Assembly (NCBI RefSeq): GCF_023277925.1
Contig: NZ_CP063832.1
Span: forward strand, 4,998,501-5,062,500
Origin: Pseudomonas entomophila
GTDB lineage: Bacteria; Pseudomonadota; Gammaproteobacteria; Pseudomonadales; Pseudomonadaceae
DNA: 64,000 nucleotides
Direction of reading: 5' to 3'
The position numbers and the translations under genes were made by a program. Each line of letters begins with the position of its first letter. Position 1 is the stretch's first letter. The notes below the pieces were generated by a model. It had not been told where the DNA came from, did not search any database, and was given only the letters and a program-made list of their open reading frames with translations. Shown piece after piece: positions 44,307 through 53,728 of this stretch.

Positions 44307-45584
44307 ATGCGTTCAACTCGCCGGGTCGCGATCCTGGGTGGAAACCGGATCCCTTTCGCCCGCTCCAATGGCGCTTACGCCAAGGCCAGCAACCAGGCGA
44401 TGCTCACCGCCACCCTGGAAGGGCTGATCGAGCGCTACCGCCTGCATGGCCTGTGCCTGGGCGAAGTGGCCGCGGGCGCGGTGCTCAAGCATTCCCACGA
44501 CATGAGCCTGACCCGCGAATGCGTGCTCGGCTCGCGGCTGGCGCCGCAGACGCCGGCCTACGACATCCAGCAGGCCTGTGGCACGGGGCTCGAGGCGGCA
44601 TTGCTGGTGGCCAACAAGATCGCCCTCGGGCAGATCGACAGCGGTATCGCCGGTGGTGTCGACACCACCTCCGACGCGCCGATCGCGGTCAACGAGGGCT
44701 TGCGCCAGATCCTGCTGCAGGCCCATCGCGGCCGTAACCTGGGCGAGCGGCTCAAGCCGTTCCTCAAACTGCGCCCGAGGCACCTGATCCCTACGCTGCC
44801 GCGCAACGGCGAGCCGCGCACCGGGTTGTCCATGGGCGAGCACTGCGAGCAGATGGCGCAAACCTGGCAGATCGATCGTGTCGAGCAGGATGAGCTGACC
44901 CTGCGCAGCCACCAGCGCCTGGCGGCATCCTACGCCGAGGGCTGGCACGACGACCTGCTTACGCCGTATCTCGGCCTGACCCGCGACAACAACGTGCGCC
45001 CGGACCTTACGCTCGAGCAGTTGGCGGGGCTCAAGCCAGTGTTCGATCGCAGCGGCCTGGGCACCCTGACCCCGGGCAACTCCACGCCGCTCACCGATGG
45101 CGCCTCGCTGGTGCTGCTGGGGAGCGAACAATGGGCCGAGGAGCACGATCTGGAGGTCCTGGCCTACCTGGTCGATGGCGAGAATGCCGCAGTGGACTTC
45201 GTCCATGGTCAGGAGGGGCTGCTGATGGCGCCGGTATACGCGGTGCCGCGCCTGCTGGCACGCAATGGCCTGACCCTGCAGGACTTCGACTACTACGAAA
45301 TCCATGAAGCCTTCGCCGCCCAGGTGCTGTGCACGCTCAAGGCCTGGGAGGACGCGGACTACTGCCGCAGCCGGCTGGGGCTCGAGGCGCCGTTGGGGGC
45401 TATCGACCGCAACAAGCTCAATGTCCACGGCAGTTCGCTGGCGGCGGGGCATCCGTTTGCCGCGACCGGTGGGCGGATCCTGGCCAACATGGCCAAGCTG
45501 CTGGCCAGGCGGGGCAAGGGGCGGGGGTTGATCTCGATCTGCGCGGCGGGAGGGCAGGGGGTGACAGCGATCGTCGAGCGGTGA
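44307..45584 (+). CDS. Acetyl-CoA acyltransferase, FadI-like thiolase (425 aa)
   Basis: This is a thiolase that condenses or cleaves acyl-CoA with acetyl-CoA. The catalytic Cys is Cys91 in IQQACGTGLEAA; the other active-site motifs are NVHGSSLAAGHPFAATGGR and the C-terminal CAAGGQGVTAIVE. The length is in the FadI range. AGGAGG lies 7 bases upstream of the ATG at 44307. It is divergent from the FabG4-like gene, and with it and the MaoC-like gene makes a set seen in this order in P. putida (recalled). Confidence 0.93.
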   Translation: MRSTRRVAILGGNRIPFARSNGAYAKASNQAMLTATLEGLIERYRLHGLCLGEVAAGAVLKHSHDMSLTRECVLGSRLAPQTPAYDIQQACGTGLEAALLVANKIALGQIDSGIAGGVDTTSDAPIAVNEGLRQILLQAHRGRNLGERLKPFLKLRPRHLIPTLPRNGEPRTGLSMGEHCEQMAQTWQIDRVEQDELTLRSHQRLAASYAEGWHDDLLTPYLGLTRDNNVRPDLTLEQLAGLKPVFDRSGLGTLTPGNSTPLTDGASLVLLGSEQWAEEHDLEVLAYLVDGENAAVDFVHGQEGLLMAPVYAVPRLLARNGLTLQDFDYYEIHEAFAAQVLCTLKAWEDADYCRSRLGLEAPLGAIDRNKLNVHGSSLAAGHPFAATGGRILANMAKLLARRGKGRGLISICAAGGQGVTAIVER

Positions 45585-45607
45585 TCGGCTGGGTACCGAG
45601 TCGACCT

Positions 45608-45629
45608 CTTCGCGGGTGAACCCGCGAAA
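45608..45629. repeat. REP hairpin downstream of the thiolase gene
   Basis: TTCGCGGGT (45609-45617) and ACCCGCGAA (45620-45628) form a 9-bp perfect stem with a 2-base centre, continuing into GGGGCGGCTCC. This is another REP family than the GTAGGAGC type. It begins 24 bases after the thiolase stop. Confidence 0.8.
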
Positions 45630-45687
45630 GGGGCGGCTCCGATTACCAGCTGTTACGCTTGTCTGATCAGCGCCATAAGAAGCCCAC

Positions 45688-46467
45688 ATGCCGAGCATCG
45701 GACATCCCCGCCCCATCCCCGCCCTGGAGCGACTCCCCCGGCCACTCTACGCCCGCGCCGAAAGCCTGGGCGCCGGCTCCTGGACCACCCGTCACCAGCA
45801 CGACTGGGTGCAGTTCTCCTACGCCATCAGCGGCGTGCTCGGCGTCTACACCAGCGACGGCAGCTACTTTGCGCCGCCGCAATGGGGCGTATGGATTCCG
45901 GCCGGTACCGAGCATGAGGTGGTGACCTCGATGCAGGCCGAGATGCGCAGCTTGTACGTGCGCCGCGACGCGTGCGCGTGGGCGCCGGCAGCATGCCGGG
46001 TGCTGGAGGTTACGCCGTTGGCGCGGGAGCTGATCAAGCAGTTCTGCACCTTCGCGGTGGACTATCCGGAGGGGGAGAGCACCGAGGCGCGACTGGTCGC
46101 GGTGTTGCTGGACCAGTTGCGGACCTTGCCGGAGGTCGGGTTTTCCCTGCCGTTGCCTCGTCACCCGGGGTTGCTGGCGTTGTGCAATGACCTGATCGCC
46201 GAGCCAGACCAGCCCCAGACCCTGCAACAATGGGCGGTGCAGTTGGGCGTCTCGGAGAAGACGTTGATGCGGCTGTTCCAGCGCGAGACGGGCTTGAGTT
46301 TTCGCAACTGGCGCCAGCGCATGCGCCTGCTGTCATCGTTGGCGCTGTTGGACGCAGGGGAGAGCGTGACCCAGGCGGCGCTGGGCTGTGGGTATGATTC
46401 GACCTCGGCGTATATCGCGGCGTTCAAGCAGTTGTTTGGCGCCACGCCCGGTGAGCTCAGGCTGTGA
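45688..46467 (+). CDS. AraC-family transcriptional regulator with cupin sensor domain (259 aa)
   Basis: The N-terminal part (about 20-115) is a cupin-like effector domain with HQHDWVQFSYAISG and PPQWGVWIPAGTEHEV. The C-terminal 100 residues are a double helix-turn-helix of the AraC type (WAVQLGVSEKTLMRLFQRET, then VTQAALGCGYDSTSAYIAAF). The length is normal. Targets are unknown; the gene stands alone, followed by REP repeats. The start codon at 45688 gives MPSIGHPRP. Confidence 0.88.
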   Translation: MPSIGHPRPIPALERLPRPLYARAESLGAGSWTTRHQHDWVQFSYAISGVLGVYTSDGSYFAPPQWGVWIPAGTEHEVVTSMQAEMRSLYVRRDACAWAPAACRVLEVTPLARELIKQFCTFAVDYPEGESTEARLVAVLLDQLRTLPEVGFSLPLPRHPGLLALCNDLIAEPDQPQTLQQWAVQLGVSEKTLMRLFQRETGLSFRNWRQRMRLLSSLALLDAGESVTQAALGCGYDSTSAYIAAFKQLFGATPGELRL

Positions 46468-46489
46468 GCCGCCCTGTCGCGAATTACCC

Positions 46490-46564
46490 GTAGGAGCCAG
46501 CTTGCTGGCGAACCGCGCAACACCCTACTCCAAGGCGTGCAACGGTTCGCCGGCAAGCCGGCTC
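46490..46564. repeat. Paired REP element between convergent genes
   Basis: GTAGGAGCCAGCTTGCTGG (from 46490) and TTCGCCGGCAAGCCGGCTC (46546-46564) face each other between the AraC regulator and the chemoreceptor, both of which end here. The arms differ, so two REP copies rather than one exact palindrome. Confidence 0.85.
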
Positions 46565-46594
46565 AGGGCAGTCACCGGGCGCAGTCCAAGTGCC

Positions 46595-48541
46595 TCAGGT
46601 CCTGAACCGCCGCACCAACGCATCCAGCTCGTTGGACAGCCCCGCCAAACTCTCGGAATCCTGTCGCGCCGCCTGGGCCAGTTCCGCCACCAGTTGGGCA
46701 TCCCCGTGGATTTGGCTGATATGCCGGTTGATGTCCTCGGCCACCTGGTGCTGCTCCTCGGCGGCGGTAGCGATCTGGGTGTTCATGTCGCGAATGATGT
46801 CCACCGACTCGCGGATCTGCCCGAAACTGTCGCGGGCCATACCGATGCGGCTGACCGACTGCTGCGACACCTCGATGCTCGCGTGCATCTGCTCGGCCAC
46901 CTGCGCGGTGCGGCTGGCCAGGTTGCCCAGCAGGCCGTCGATTTCGGCGGTGGAGTCGGCGGTGCGCTTGGCCAGGGCGCGTACTTCGTCGGCCACCACC
47001 GCGAAGCCACGGCCTTGTTCACCGGCGCGGGCGGCCTCGATGGCGGCGTTGAGTGCCAGCAGGTTGGTCTGCTCGGCGATCGAACGGATGGTGCCGAGAA
47101 TCGACTGGATCGCATTGCTGTCGCGCTCGAGCTGTTGGATCGACTGCGCCGACTGCTCGATTTCCTGGCTCAGGCGATCGACGCTCTGTACCGCCGCGTC
47201 GATCTGCTGCTGGCCTTCGCGGGCTTGTTGCTGGCCGCTGTCGGCCGACAGCGCCGCCTGGCTGCAGGAGCGGGCCACTTCGTTGGCGGTGGCGACCATC
47301 TCGTGGAAGGCGGTGGAGACCATGTCCACCGCTTCGCGCTGGCGCCCGGCGGCTTCGGCCATGTCGCCGGAAACCCGGGTCGAGCTGCTGGAGGTGCTGA
47401 GGATCTTGTTGGCTGCCGCGCCAATATGCTGGATCAGGCTACGGATGGCCCCCAGGAACTGGTTGAACCAGCTGGCCAACTGGGCGGTTTCGTCGCGGCC
47501 ACGGATCTCCAGGCTGCGGGTCAGGTCGCCTTCACCCTGGGCGATGCCCTCCAGGCCGCTGCTGACGCTGTTGATCGGGCGCACGATGAGCTTGGCGAAG
47601 GCTGCGCCGACGCCGGCGAACACCGCCGCCAGGATCAATGCGACGGCACCGATCAGCCAGGTCAGGCGGGTGGTGGTGTGCATGACTTCGTCCTGCTGGA
47701 TCAGGCCGATGAAGGTCCAGCCCAGTTGCTCGTCGGGATAGACGTTGGCCATGAAGCGCTCGCCGTTGATCTCGACCTCCGCCAGGCCCTTGCCGGCCTT
47801 GGCCAGCTCGGCGTAACCGCCGCCCAGGCTGGCGAGCTGCTTGAAGTTGTGGCTGGCATCGCGCGGGTCGACCATCACGTTGCCGTTGTGCTCCATCAGA
47901 ATCAGGTAGCCGCTCTCGCCCAGCTTGATCTGCTTGACGATCTCGGTCAGGCCCTTGAGCGACACGTCGATGTTGACCACGCCACCCGGGTTGCCCAGTT
48001 GGTTGGCCACCGCGCGCACGGTGCTGACCAGCACGGCGTCGTCACCGGCCCAGTAGTACGGCGCGGTGCGCAGGGTCTTGCCGGGGTTGGCCATGGCGGC
48101 CTGGTACCAGGGGCGGGTGCGCGGGTCATAGTTGGCCATCTTCGGGTCGCCGGGCCAGAACGCGTAGCCGCCGTCTTTCAGGCCGTAGGAGACGTAGGCG
48201 TAGTCCGGATGGCTCTGGGCCAGGCGCGAGAACAGGTCGAACAGCGCCTTGTCCTGCTCGCCGGGCACGATATTGGCGGCGTCCGCGCTGAGGTGCTTCT
48301 TCACGTTGTCGGCCGTGGTGGCCACCAGTGGTTGCGCAGCCAGGTAGTCGACGTTCTGGGTGATGCCCTGGAAGAAGATGTCCATGGCATTGCCAACCTG
48401 GCGGATTTCCCGGCTGCTGTTGTCGAGGAAGTCGTCGCGGGCTTCGCCGCGCAGGTTGAGCACCACCAGGGTGGCGACCAGGACGATGGGCAGGCCGGCG
48501 ATCACGGCGAAGGCCCAGGTCAGTTTCTGTTTGATGTTCAT
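46595..48541 (-). CDS. Methyl-accepting chemotaxis protein with dCache ligand-binding domain (648 aa)
   Basis: A first membrane segment (residues about 7-29) is followed by a large periplasmic dCache domain to about residue 285 ([32 protein letters not shown]), a second membrane segment ([20 protein letters not shown]), a HAMP region and a long cytoplasmic signalling coiled coil with the tip motif [20 protein letters not shown]. The YxxxRxWY...D pattern resembles dCache sensors of amines or amino acids. No C-terminal pentapeptide is evident. The ligand is unknown. The gene is monocistronic; GGGAG precedes the ATG at 48541. Confidence 0.93.
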   Translation of the reverse strand: MNIKQKLTWAFAVIAGLPIVLVATLVVLNLRGEARDDFLDNSSREIRQVGNAMDIFFQGITQNVDYLAAQPLVATTADNVKKHLSADAANIVPGEQDKALFDLFSRLAQSHPDYAYVSYGLKDGGYAFWPGDPKMANYDPRTRPWYQAAMANPGKTLRTAPYYWAGDDAVLVSTVRAVANQLGNPGGVVNIDVSLKGLTEIVKQIKLGESGYLILMEHNGNVMVDPRDASHNFKQLASLGGGYAELAKAGKGLAEVEINGERFMANVYPDEQLGWTFIGLIQQDEVMHTTTRLTWLIGAVALILAAVFAGVGAAFAKLIVRPINSVSSGLEGIAQGEGDLTRSLEIRGRDETAQLASWFNQFLGAIRSLIQHIGAAANKILSTSSSSTRVSGDMAEAAGRQREAVDMVSTAFHEMVATANEVARSCSQAALSADSGQQQAREGQQQIDAAVQSVDRLSQEIEQSAQSIQQLERDSNAIQSILGTIRSIAEQTNLLALNAAIEAARAGEQGRGFAVVADEVRALAKRTADSTAEIDGLLGNLASRTAQVAEQMHASIEVSQQSVSRIGMARDSFGQIRESVDIIRDMNTQIATAAEEQHQVAEDINRHISQIHGDAQLVAELAQAARQDSESLAGLSNELDALVRRFRT

Positions 48542-48664
48542 CCACGCTCCCAGATTGTTCTTGTCGATGCTTGAGGCCGGTATCAGGGCATCGGCACGGT
48601 CTGGGTTTCTTGAAGGGAGAAGCCTGTATTTATTGGACGAAAGTCAAATCTGAGAGGGTCTTTC

Positions 48665-48750
48665 GTAGTAGCCGGCTTTGCCGGCGAACACCGGCAAAGC
48701 CGGTGCCATCGACCGCGTCGCGTGGTTCGCCAGCAAGGCTGGCCCCTACA
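48665..48750. repeat. Compound REP element between chemoreceptor and cueR
   Basis: GTAGTAGCCGGCTTTGCCGG (from 48665), a central palindrome ACCGGCAAAGCCGGT (48690-48704), and TTCGCCAGCAAGGCTGGCCC (from 48726) lie in a row. Three REP-like units share this gap upstream of the chemoreceptor gene and downstream of cueR. Confidence 0.88.
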
Positions 48751-48759
48751 GGGGGCGGG

Positions 48760-49164
48760 TCAATGGCAGCAGCCACTGCCATTGGCCAGGTCCTTGAGGA
48801 TCGGGCAATCCGGCCGGTCATCGCCCTGGCAGTGGGACACCAGCTCACCCAGGGTGTCGCGCAGGCTCACCAGCTCCTCGATGCGCCGGTTCAATTCATC
48901 GATATGCTGCATGGCCAGCGCCTTCACATCGGCGCTGGCGCGCTGGCGGTCCTGCCAGAGGGTTAGCAACTTGGCCACTTCCTCCAGGGAGAACCCCAGG
49001 TCACGGGAACGCTTGATGAACGCCAGGCTGTGCAGGTCTTCCTGCTGGTACAGGCGGTAGCCGCTGTCGCTGCGCTTGGCCGGGCGCAGCAGGCCGATGG
49101 ACTCGTAATAGCGGATCATCTTGGCGCTGAGCCCGCTGCGGCGGGCGGCCTGGCCGATATTCAT
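48760..49164 (-). CDS. cueR: Copper-responsive MerR-family regulator CueR (134 aa)
   Basis: CueR binds Cu(I) and twists promoter DNA with a 19-base spacer to activate copper export. The MerR helix-turn-helix is at the N-terminus ([20 protein letters not shown]), followed by a dimer helix. Metal-binding cysteines lie in [15 protein letters not shown], a C-x7-C pair typical of the copper branch, and the protein ends in a CCH. The ATG at 49164 overlaps the copA stop by 4 bases, so cueR is transcribed from the CueR-controlled copA promoter and probably activates its own synthesis. Confidence 0.93.
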   Translation of the reverse strand: MNIGQAARRSGLSAKMIRYYESIGLLRPAKRSDSGYRLYQQEDLHSLAFIKRSRDLGFSLEEVAKLLTLWQDRQRASADVKALAMQHIDELNRRIEELVSLRDTLGELVSHCQGDDRPDCPILKDLANGSGCCH

Positions 49165-51560
49165 GGCGCCTCCTGTTCGGTTGTGGTGGGTTTCCAGGTT
49201 TTCAGCCACAGGGCATTGCTCACCACACTGACGCTGGACAGGGCCATGGCCGCGCCGGCCAGCACCGGGTTGAGGTAGCCCAGTGCCGCCAGGGGGATAC
49301 CCACCAGGTTGTAGATGAAGGCCCAGAACAGGTTCTGGCGGATTTTCGCGTAGGTCTTGCGGCTGATCTCCAGGGCGGCCGGCACCAGGCGCGGATCGCC
49401 ACGCATCAGGGTGATGCCGGCGGCCTGCATGGCCACGTCGGTGCCACCGCCCATGGCGATGCCGATATCGGCGGCGGCCAGGGCCGGGGCATCGTTGATG
49501 CCGTCGCCGACCATGGCCACCACGCCGTCCTGCTTGAGCGCGGCGACGGTGGCCGCCTTGTCGGCCGGCAGCACTTCGGCGTGCACGTCGTCGATGCCCA
49601 GGGCATCGGCCACTACCTTGGCGCTGCCACGGTTGTCTCCGGTCAGCAGGTGGCTGCTGATGCCACGGGCATGCAGCGCGTCGATGGCCTGGCCGGCGCC
49701 GGGCTTGAGGCTGTCGCCGAAAGCGAACAGGCCCAGTACCCGAGGCTGGTCGCCACGCTCGATCAGCCATGACAGGGTGCGGCCTTGCGCTTCCCAGGCG
49801 TGGGCGCTGGTCGCCAGTTCGCCGGGCTGAAGTTGGCTTTCATCGAGCAACCGACGGTTGCCCAGCGCCAGTTCCCGCCCCTCCACCTGGCCGGCGATAC
49901 CTCGGCCGGTGAGGGATTGGCTGTCGCTCACCGTCGGAACATCCAGATGCTGTTCAGCACAGGCGTCGAGCACGGCCTTGGCCAACGGGTGTTCGCTGCC
50001 GCGTTGCAGGGCGCCGGCCAGGCGCAGCAATTCATTGTCGTCGCCACTGGCGGCCCGGCTGTGGACGATGCGTGGGCTTCCCGAAGTGAGCGTGCCGGTC
50101 TTGTCGAACACCACCCGGTTCACCGCGTGGGCGCGTTCCAGGGCTTCGGCATCCTTGATCAGGATGCCGTGGCGTGCAGCGACACCGGTACCGGCCATGA
50201 TCGCGGCGGGCGTGGCCAGGCCGAGGGCGCAAGGGCAGGCGATCACCAGCACGGCCACTGCGTTGATCAGGGCGGTCTCCAGCGGTGCACCGGCCAGCCA
50301 CCAGCCGACCAAGGTGATCAGCGCCAGTACCAGCACCGCGGGAACGAACACCTGGCTGACCCGGTCGACCAGCTTCTGGATCGGTGCCTTGGCCGCCTGT
50401 GCGTCCTCCACCAGGCGAATGATGCGGGCCAGCACGGTCTCGGTGCCCAGCGCCTGGGTCTTGACCAGCAGGCGACCTTCACCATTGATCGCGCCCCCGG
50501 TGACGGTGTCACCGGGTTGCTTGGGCACCGGCAGGCTCTCGCCGCTGATCAGGGCCTCGTCGGCGTGGCTGCTGCCTTCGAGCACTTCGCCATCGACCGG
50601 AAAGCGTTCGCCGGGCTTGACCAGTACCAGGTCGCCCAAACGCAGTTGGCTGATCGCGATGTCTTCCTCGCGGCCCTCGACGACGCGCAGTGCTCGCTCG
50701 GGGCGCAATGCCTCAAGTGCACGAATGGCGCTGGCGGTCTGGCGCTTGGCGCGGCTTTCGAGGTACTTGCCCAGCAGCACCAGGGCGATCACCACCGCCG
50801 AGGCCTCGAAATACAGGTGCGGCTCCATGCCGGCGTGGGCATTGGCCCATTGGTAGAGGCTCAGGCCGTAGCCCGCGCTGGTGCCCAGGGCGACCAGCAG
50901 GTCCATGTTGCCGGCACCGGCGCGCACGGCTTTCCAGGCGGCCACATAGAAGCGCGCACCAAGGATGAACTGCACGGGGGTCGCGAGCAGGAACTGGGCC
51001 CAGGCCGGCAGCATCCAGTGCAGGCCGAAGGGTTGCACCAGCATGGGCAGCACCAGGGGCAGGGCCAACAGCAACGCGGCGCCCACCGCCAGGCGTTCGT
51101 TGCGCAGCCGCCGTTGTGCCTGAGTGTGGTCGTCGTGGGCCGTGCGCGGCAGGCTGGCGCTGTAGCCGGCCTTTTCCACCGCGCTGATCAGGGCACTGTC
51201 GTCGACTGCCTGCAGAACTTCCAAGTGAGCACGCTCACTGGCGAGGTTGACGCTGACCTGCTCGACGCCCGCCAGCTTGCCGAGGGCGCGTTCGACGCGG
51301 CCGGCGCAGCTGGCGCAAGTCATCCCGCCGATCTGCAGTTCGAGGGTACGGGTGGGGACGCTGTAACCGGCCTCGCGCACCGCACCGACCAGGGCGTGCA
51401 GGCTGTCGGCCGGGGCCTGGACCCGGGCCTGTTCGGTGGCGAGGTTGACGCTGACGTGTTCGGTGCCTGTAACTTTGCGTAAGGCGCGTTCGACGCGGCC
51501 GGCGCAACTGGCGCAGGTCATGCCGGCGATCGGCAGGTCGAAGGTGGTGGATGCGGGCAT
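49161..51560 (-). CDS. copA: Copper-exporting P-type ATPase CopA (799 aa)
   Basis: This PIB-1 ATPase pumps Cu(I) from cytoplasm to periplasm. There are two N-terminal metal-binding domains with [15 protein letters not shown] (about residues 13 and 78). The membrane part has the ion motif [13 protein letters not shown] (CPC), the phosphorylation site DKTGTLTSG, the GxxxTGE-like SGESLPVPK and the hinge [16 protein letters not shown]7/8 residues YN (FIYNLVG) and MALSS agree with copper rather than zinc or cadmium. A CueR promoter lies 28-58 bases upstream. cueR follows with a 4-base overlap. Confidence 0.96.
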   Translation of the reverse strand: MPASTTFDLPIAGMTCASCAGRVERALRKVTGTEHVSVNLATEQARVQAPADSLHALVGAVREAGYSVPTRTLELQIGGMTCASCAGRVERALGKLAGVEQVSVNLASERAHLEVLQAVDDSALISAVEKAGYSASLPRTAHDDHTQAQRRLRNERLAVGAALLLALPLVLPMLVQPFGLHWMLPAWAQFLLATPVQFILGARFYVAAWKAVRAGAGNMDLLVALGTSAGYGLSLYQWANAHAGMEPHLYFEASAVVIALVLLGKYLESRAKRQTASAIRALEALRPERALRVVEGREEDIAISQLRLGDLVLVKPGERFPVDGEVLEGSSHADEALISGESLPVPKQPGDTVTGGAINGEGRLLVKTQALGTETVLARIIRLVEDAQAAKAPIQKLVDRVSQVFVPAVLVLALITLVGWWLAGAPLETALINAVAVLVIACPCALGLATPAAIMAGTGVAARHGILIKDAEALERAHAVNRVVFDKTGTLTSGSPRIVHSRAASGDDNELLRLAGALQRGSEHPLAKAVLDACAEQHLDVPTVSDSQSLTGRGIAGQVEGRELALGNRRLLDESQLQPGELATSAHAWEAQGRTLSWLIERGDQPRVLGLFAFGDSLKPGAGQAIDALHARGISSHLLTGDNRGSAKVVADALGIDDVHAEVLPADKAATVAALKQDGVVAMVGDGINDAPALAAADIGIAMGGGTDVAMQAAGITLMRGDPRLVPAALEISRKTYAKIRQNLFWAFIYNLVGIPLAALGYLNPVLAGAAMALSSVSVVSNALWLKTWKPTTTEQEAP

Positions 51561-51587
51561 GGCTCTCTCCTCCGTGGACTGGCCTCC

Positions 51588-51618
51588 AGCATCAACCTTG
51601 CCATGCGGTTAAGGTCAA
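51588..51618 (-). promoter_or_regulatory. CueR-type promoter of copA-cueR
   Basis: Read on the minus strand, -35 TTGACC (51613-51618) is separated by 19 bases from -10 GATGCT (51588-51593). The spacer holds ACCTTAAC-CGCAT-GGCAAGGT (51595-51615), an imperfect inverted repeat matching the CueR operator ACCTTGCC-N5-GGCAAGGT. The 19-base spacer is diagnostic of MerR-family control. The -35 overlaps the stop codon of the upstream unknown gene (stop at 51615-51617). Confidence 0.9.
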
Positions 51619-52001
51619 TAGCCCAGGCCGGCTCGTTTCAGCACCAGGCCATCATGCCCCATGGCAATACGGTACTTGTTGATCTGGCCCGCCTGCAGTG
51701 TCAGGCGCGTGCTGCGCTGGTCCTCGACGCCCGGGGCGCAACCCGGTACCTGCCCGGGCAGCAGGCGCAGGCGCACATCGACCGGGCCTGGCGGCAGGTT
51801 GAACGAAGTCGATTGTTCCTGGAACACGCGGCCGGACAACTGATCGTTGAGGTAGATACCGATCTCGCAGCTGGTGGCCACTTCCAGGCGCTCCCGGGAA
51901 ATGATCAGCACGCTGTAGTCCGCGTTGCCCTCGGCACTGGCCGGTGGTACCACGGCCAGCGCACCCAGCAATCCGGCGAGGGTCAATGCTGCCCTGATCA
52001 T
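51615..52001 (-). CDS. Exported protein of unknown function beside copA (128 aa)
   Basis: A signal peptide (MIRAALTLAGLLGALAVVPP, cleavage near ASA-EG, residue 23) precedes a mature domain of about 105 residues with two cysteines (ATSCEIGIYL, GQVPGCAPGVE) and VRLRLLPGQV, TLQAGQINKYRIA, likely a small beta-rich periplasmic protein. No family was recognised. It lies between two CueR-type promoters: its stop codon overlaps the copA -35 element, and its start is 88 bases from the copZ -35. It could be part of copper stress defence, but nothing in the sequence shows a copper-binding motif. Start ATG at 52001 by position. Confidence 0.7.
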   Translation of the reverse strand: MIRAALTLAGLLGALAVVPPASAEGNADYSVLIISRERLEVATSCEIGIYLNDQLSGRVFQEQSTSFNLPPGPVDVRLRLLPGQVPGCAPGVEDQRSTRLTLQAGQINKYRIAMGHDGLVLKRAGLGY

Positions 52002-52088
52002 GTTGAATCTCCTGCTTGGCTAAATCGTCAAAGGCGCAGCTTGGCCGAGCCGCGCGCGGATTTCCAGCCCGGCCGTTTCAGCCAGAAC

Positions 52089-52119
52089 TTGACCTTGCCC
52101 CGATGGCAAGGTCGAAACT
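52089..52119 (+). promoter_or_regulatory. CueR-type promoter of copZ
   Basis: The -35 TTGACC (52089-52094) and -10 GAAACT (52114-52119) are 19 bases apart. The spacer is almost filled by GACCTTGCC-CCGAT-GGCAAGGTC (52091-52113), a perfect 9-bp inverted repeat that matches the CueR operator. It lies 29 bases before the copZ ATG; AGGAGG is at 52134-52139. Confidence 0.93.
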
Positions 52120-52147
52120 GCGGCAAACCCTGAAGGAGGCAACCTCG

Positions 52148-52345
52148 ATGCAAGTGTTCAACGTACAAGGCATGACCTGCGGCCACTGCGTGAAGGCCGT
52201 GACCCGGGCGGTGCAGGAGCAGGACGCGGCGGCGCAGGTGGAGGTGGACCTGGCATCCCGTCAGGTCCGCGTGCAGAGCGCGCTGGACGCCGAGCGTATT
52301 CTTACCGCGATTCGTGACGAGGGTTACCAGGCCGACGTGGCCTGA
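52148..52345 (+). CDS. copZ: Copper chaperone CopZ (65 aa)
   Basis: This is a single heavy-metal-associated domain that carries Cu(I) in the cytoplasm to CopA. The metal motif is GMTCGHCVKAV (residues 8-18, Cys11 and Cys14). The beta-alpha-beta fold pattern includes VEVDLASRQVRVQ and AIRDEGYQADVA. The ATG at 52148 follows AGGAGGC. A perfect CueR promoter directly upstream supports copper regulation. It is transcribed divergently from the unknown gene and copA. Confidence 0.95.
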   Translation: MQVFNVQGMTCGHCVKAVTRAVQEQDAAAQVEVDLASRQVRVQSALDAERILTAIRDEGYQADVA

Positions 52346-52365
52346 CCCGAGTGACGTGGCCCCTG

Positions 52366-52402
52366 GCCCGGCTTTGCCGGGCATCGCCAGCAAGGCTGGC
52401 GC
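52366..52402 (+). terminator. Tandem hairpins downstream of copZ
   Basis: CCCGGCTTTGCCGGG (52367-52381) is a tight 6-bp stem and CGCCAGCAAGGCTGGCG (52385-52401) a 7-bp stem. They look like degenerate REP copies and begin 21 bases after the copZ stop. No U-tract follows, so termination is inferred. Confidence 0.55.
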
Positions 52403-52546
52403 CTGCCGGCATTGCACGGCCCCTGTGGGGGGGTAATGCGTACTCATTAGCGCTTGAATAGCGGCACAACTGTTACAAAGGTTTTCATCACAGGGCGCCC
52501 ATGCAGGTAGACTAACGCCACTTGCTTAGCCTGCTATGGATTCCCC

Positions 52547-53728
52547 ATGAACCTGCGAACCTTGCTGATCCTGGGCGCCCTCAGTGCGTTCGGGCCCTTG
52601 GCGATCGACTTCTACCTGCCCGCCTTCCCGGCCATGGCCCATGCCTTCGCCACCGACGAGAAGCATGTGCAGACCACATTGGCCGCCTACTTCCTCGGCC
52701 TGTCCCTTGGTCAGTTGGCCTATGGTCCTATCGCCGATCGTTTCGGCCGCCGCATCCCGCTGCTGTTCGGCGTCGCTCTATTCACCCTCGCCTCGCTGGT
52801 GTGTGCCTATGCCCCCAACCTCGACAGCCTGATCCTGGCGCGCTTCGTCCAGGCGCTGGGTGGCTGCGCCGGCATGGTGTTGTCGCGGGCGATCGTCAGC
52901 GACAAATGCGACGCGGTGGCTTCGGCCAAGGTGTTCTCGCAGTTGATGCTGGTCATGGGCCTGGCACCGATTCTTGCGCCGATGCTTGGTGGGGTGTTGG
53001 TGAACCTGGCCGGCTGGCAGTCGATCTTCCTCGCCCTGAGCTTGTTCAGCGCCGTGTGCCTGTTGGCCGTGGCGCTTGGATTGCCGGAAAGCCTGCCGGC
53101 CTCGGTACCGCGCCAGCCACTGTCCGGCGCCCTGCGCCAGTACCTGCGGCTGTTGGGCGATCGCGTGTTCATCGGCCATGCCTTGACCGGGGGCATCGCG
53201 ATTGCCGGGATGTTTGCCTACATCGCCGGTTCGCCTTTCGTCTTCATCAAGCTCTACGGTGTGCCGGCCGAGCACTATGGCTGGCTGTTCGGCACCAATG
53301 CCGCTGGGTTCATCCTCATGGCCCAGGTCAACGCACGTCTGTTGTCCAAACGTGGCCCGGCGTTCCTGCTGGCGCGCGCAGTGTGGCTATACCTGGCAGC
53401 CGCCATGGTGCTGCTGGCGGTAGCGGCGTGGCACCCGGATGCTTTGTGGCCGCTGTTGGTGCCGCTGTTCATCTGTATTGCCAGCCTGGGTTGCATTGCC
53501 CCCAATGCCTCGGCGTGCGCCATGAGCGGGCAGGGCGCGCGCGCCGGCAGCGCCTCGGCGCTGATGGGCTGCCTGCAGTTCAGTGTCGCTGCCGGTGCGG
53601 CGGCGCTGGTCGGGTTGCTGCACGATGGCAGCGCGGTGCCCATGGCCCTGGTGATCAGCCTGTGCGGCGCACTGGTGGTCAGTGTCGCAATGCTGACCCG
53701 GCGCTGGCAGTCCAGTCTGCCGGCGTGA
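52547..53728 (+). CDS. Bcr/CflA-family multidrug efflux transporter (393 aa)
   Basis: This is a 12-segment MFS drug:H+ antiporter. It has the N-terminal MFS pattern GPLAIDFYLPAFPAMAHAF and the loop motif GQLAYGPIADRFGRRIPLL (motif A), then ALGGCAGMVLSRAIVSDKC (about residue 105) and PILAPMLGGVL, all typical of the Bcr/CflA family. It is in the inner membrane. The start at 52547 gives MNLRTLLILG. It is a single gene, preceded by about 200 bases with no gene. The substrate is unknown. Confidence 0.93.
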   Translation: MNLRTLLILGALSAFGPLAIDFYLPAFPAMAHAFATDEKHVQTTLAAYFLGLSLGQLAYGPIADRFGRRIPLLFGVALFTLASLVCAYAPNLDSLILARFVQALGGCAGMVLSRAIVSDKCDAVASAKVFSQLMLVMGLAPILAPMLGGVLVNLAGWQSIFLALSLFSAVCLLAVALGLPESLPASVPRQPLSGALRQYLRLLGDRVFIGHALTGGIAIAGMFAYIAGSPFVFIKLYGVPAEHYGWLFGTNAAGFILMAQVNARLLSKRGPAFLLARAVWLYLAAAMVLLAVAAWHPDALWPLLVPLFICIASLGCIAPNASACAMSGQGARAGSASALMGCLQFSVAAGAAALVGLLHDGSAVPMALVISLCGALVVSVAMLTRRWQSSLPA

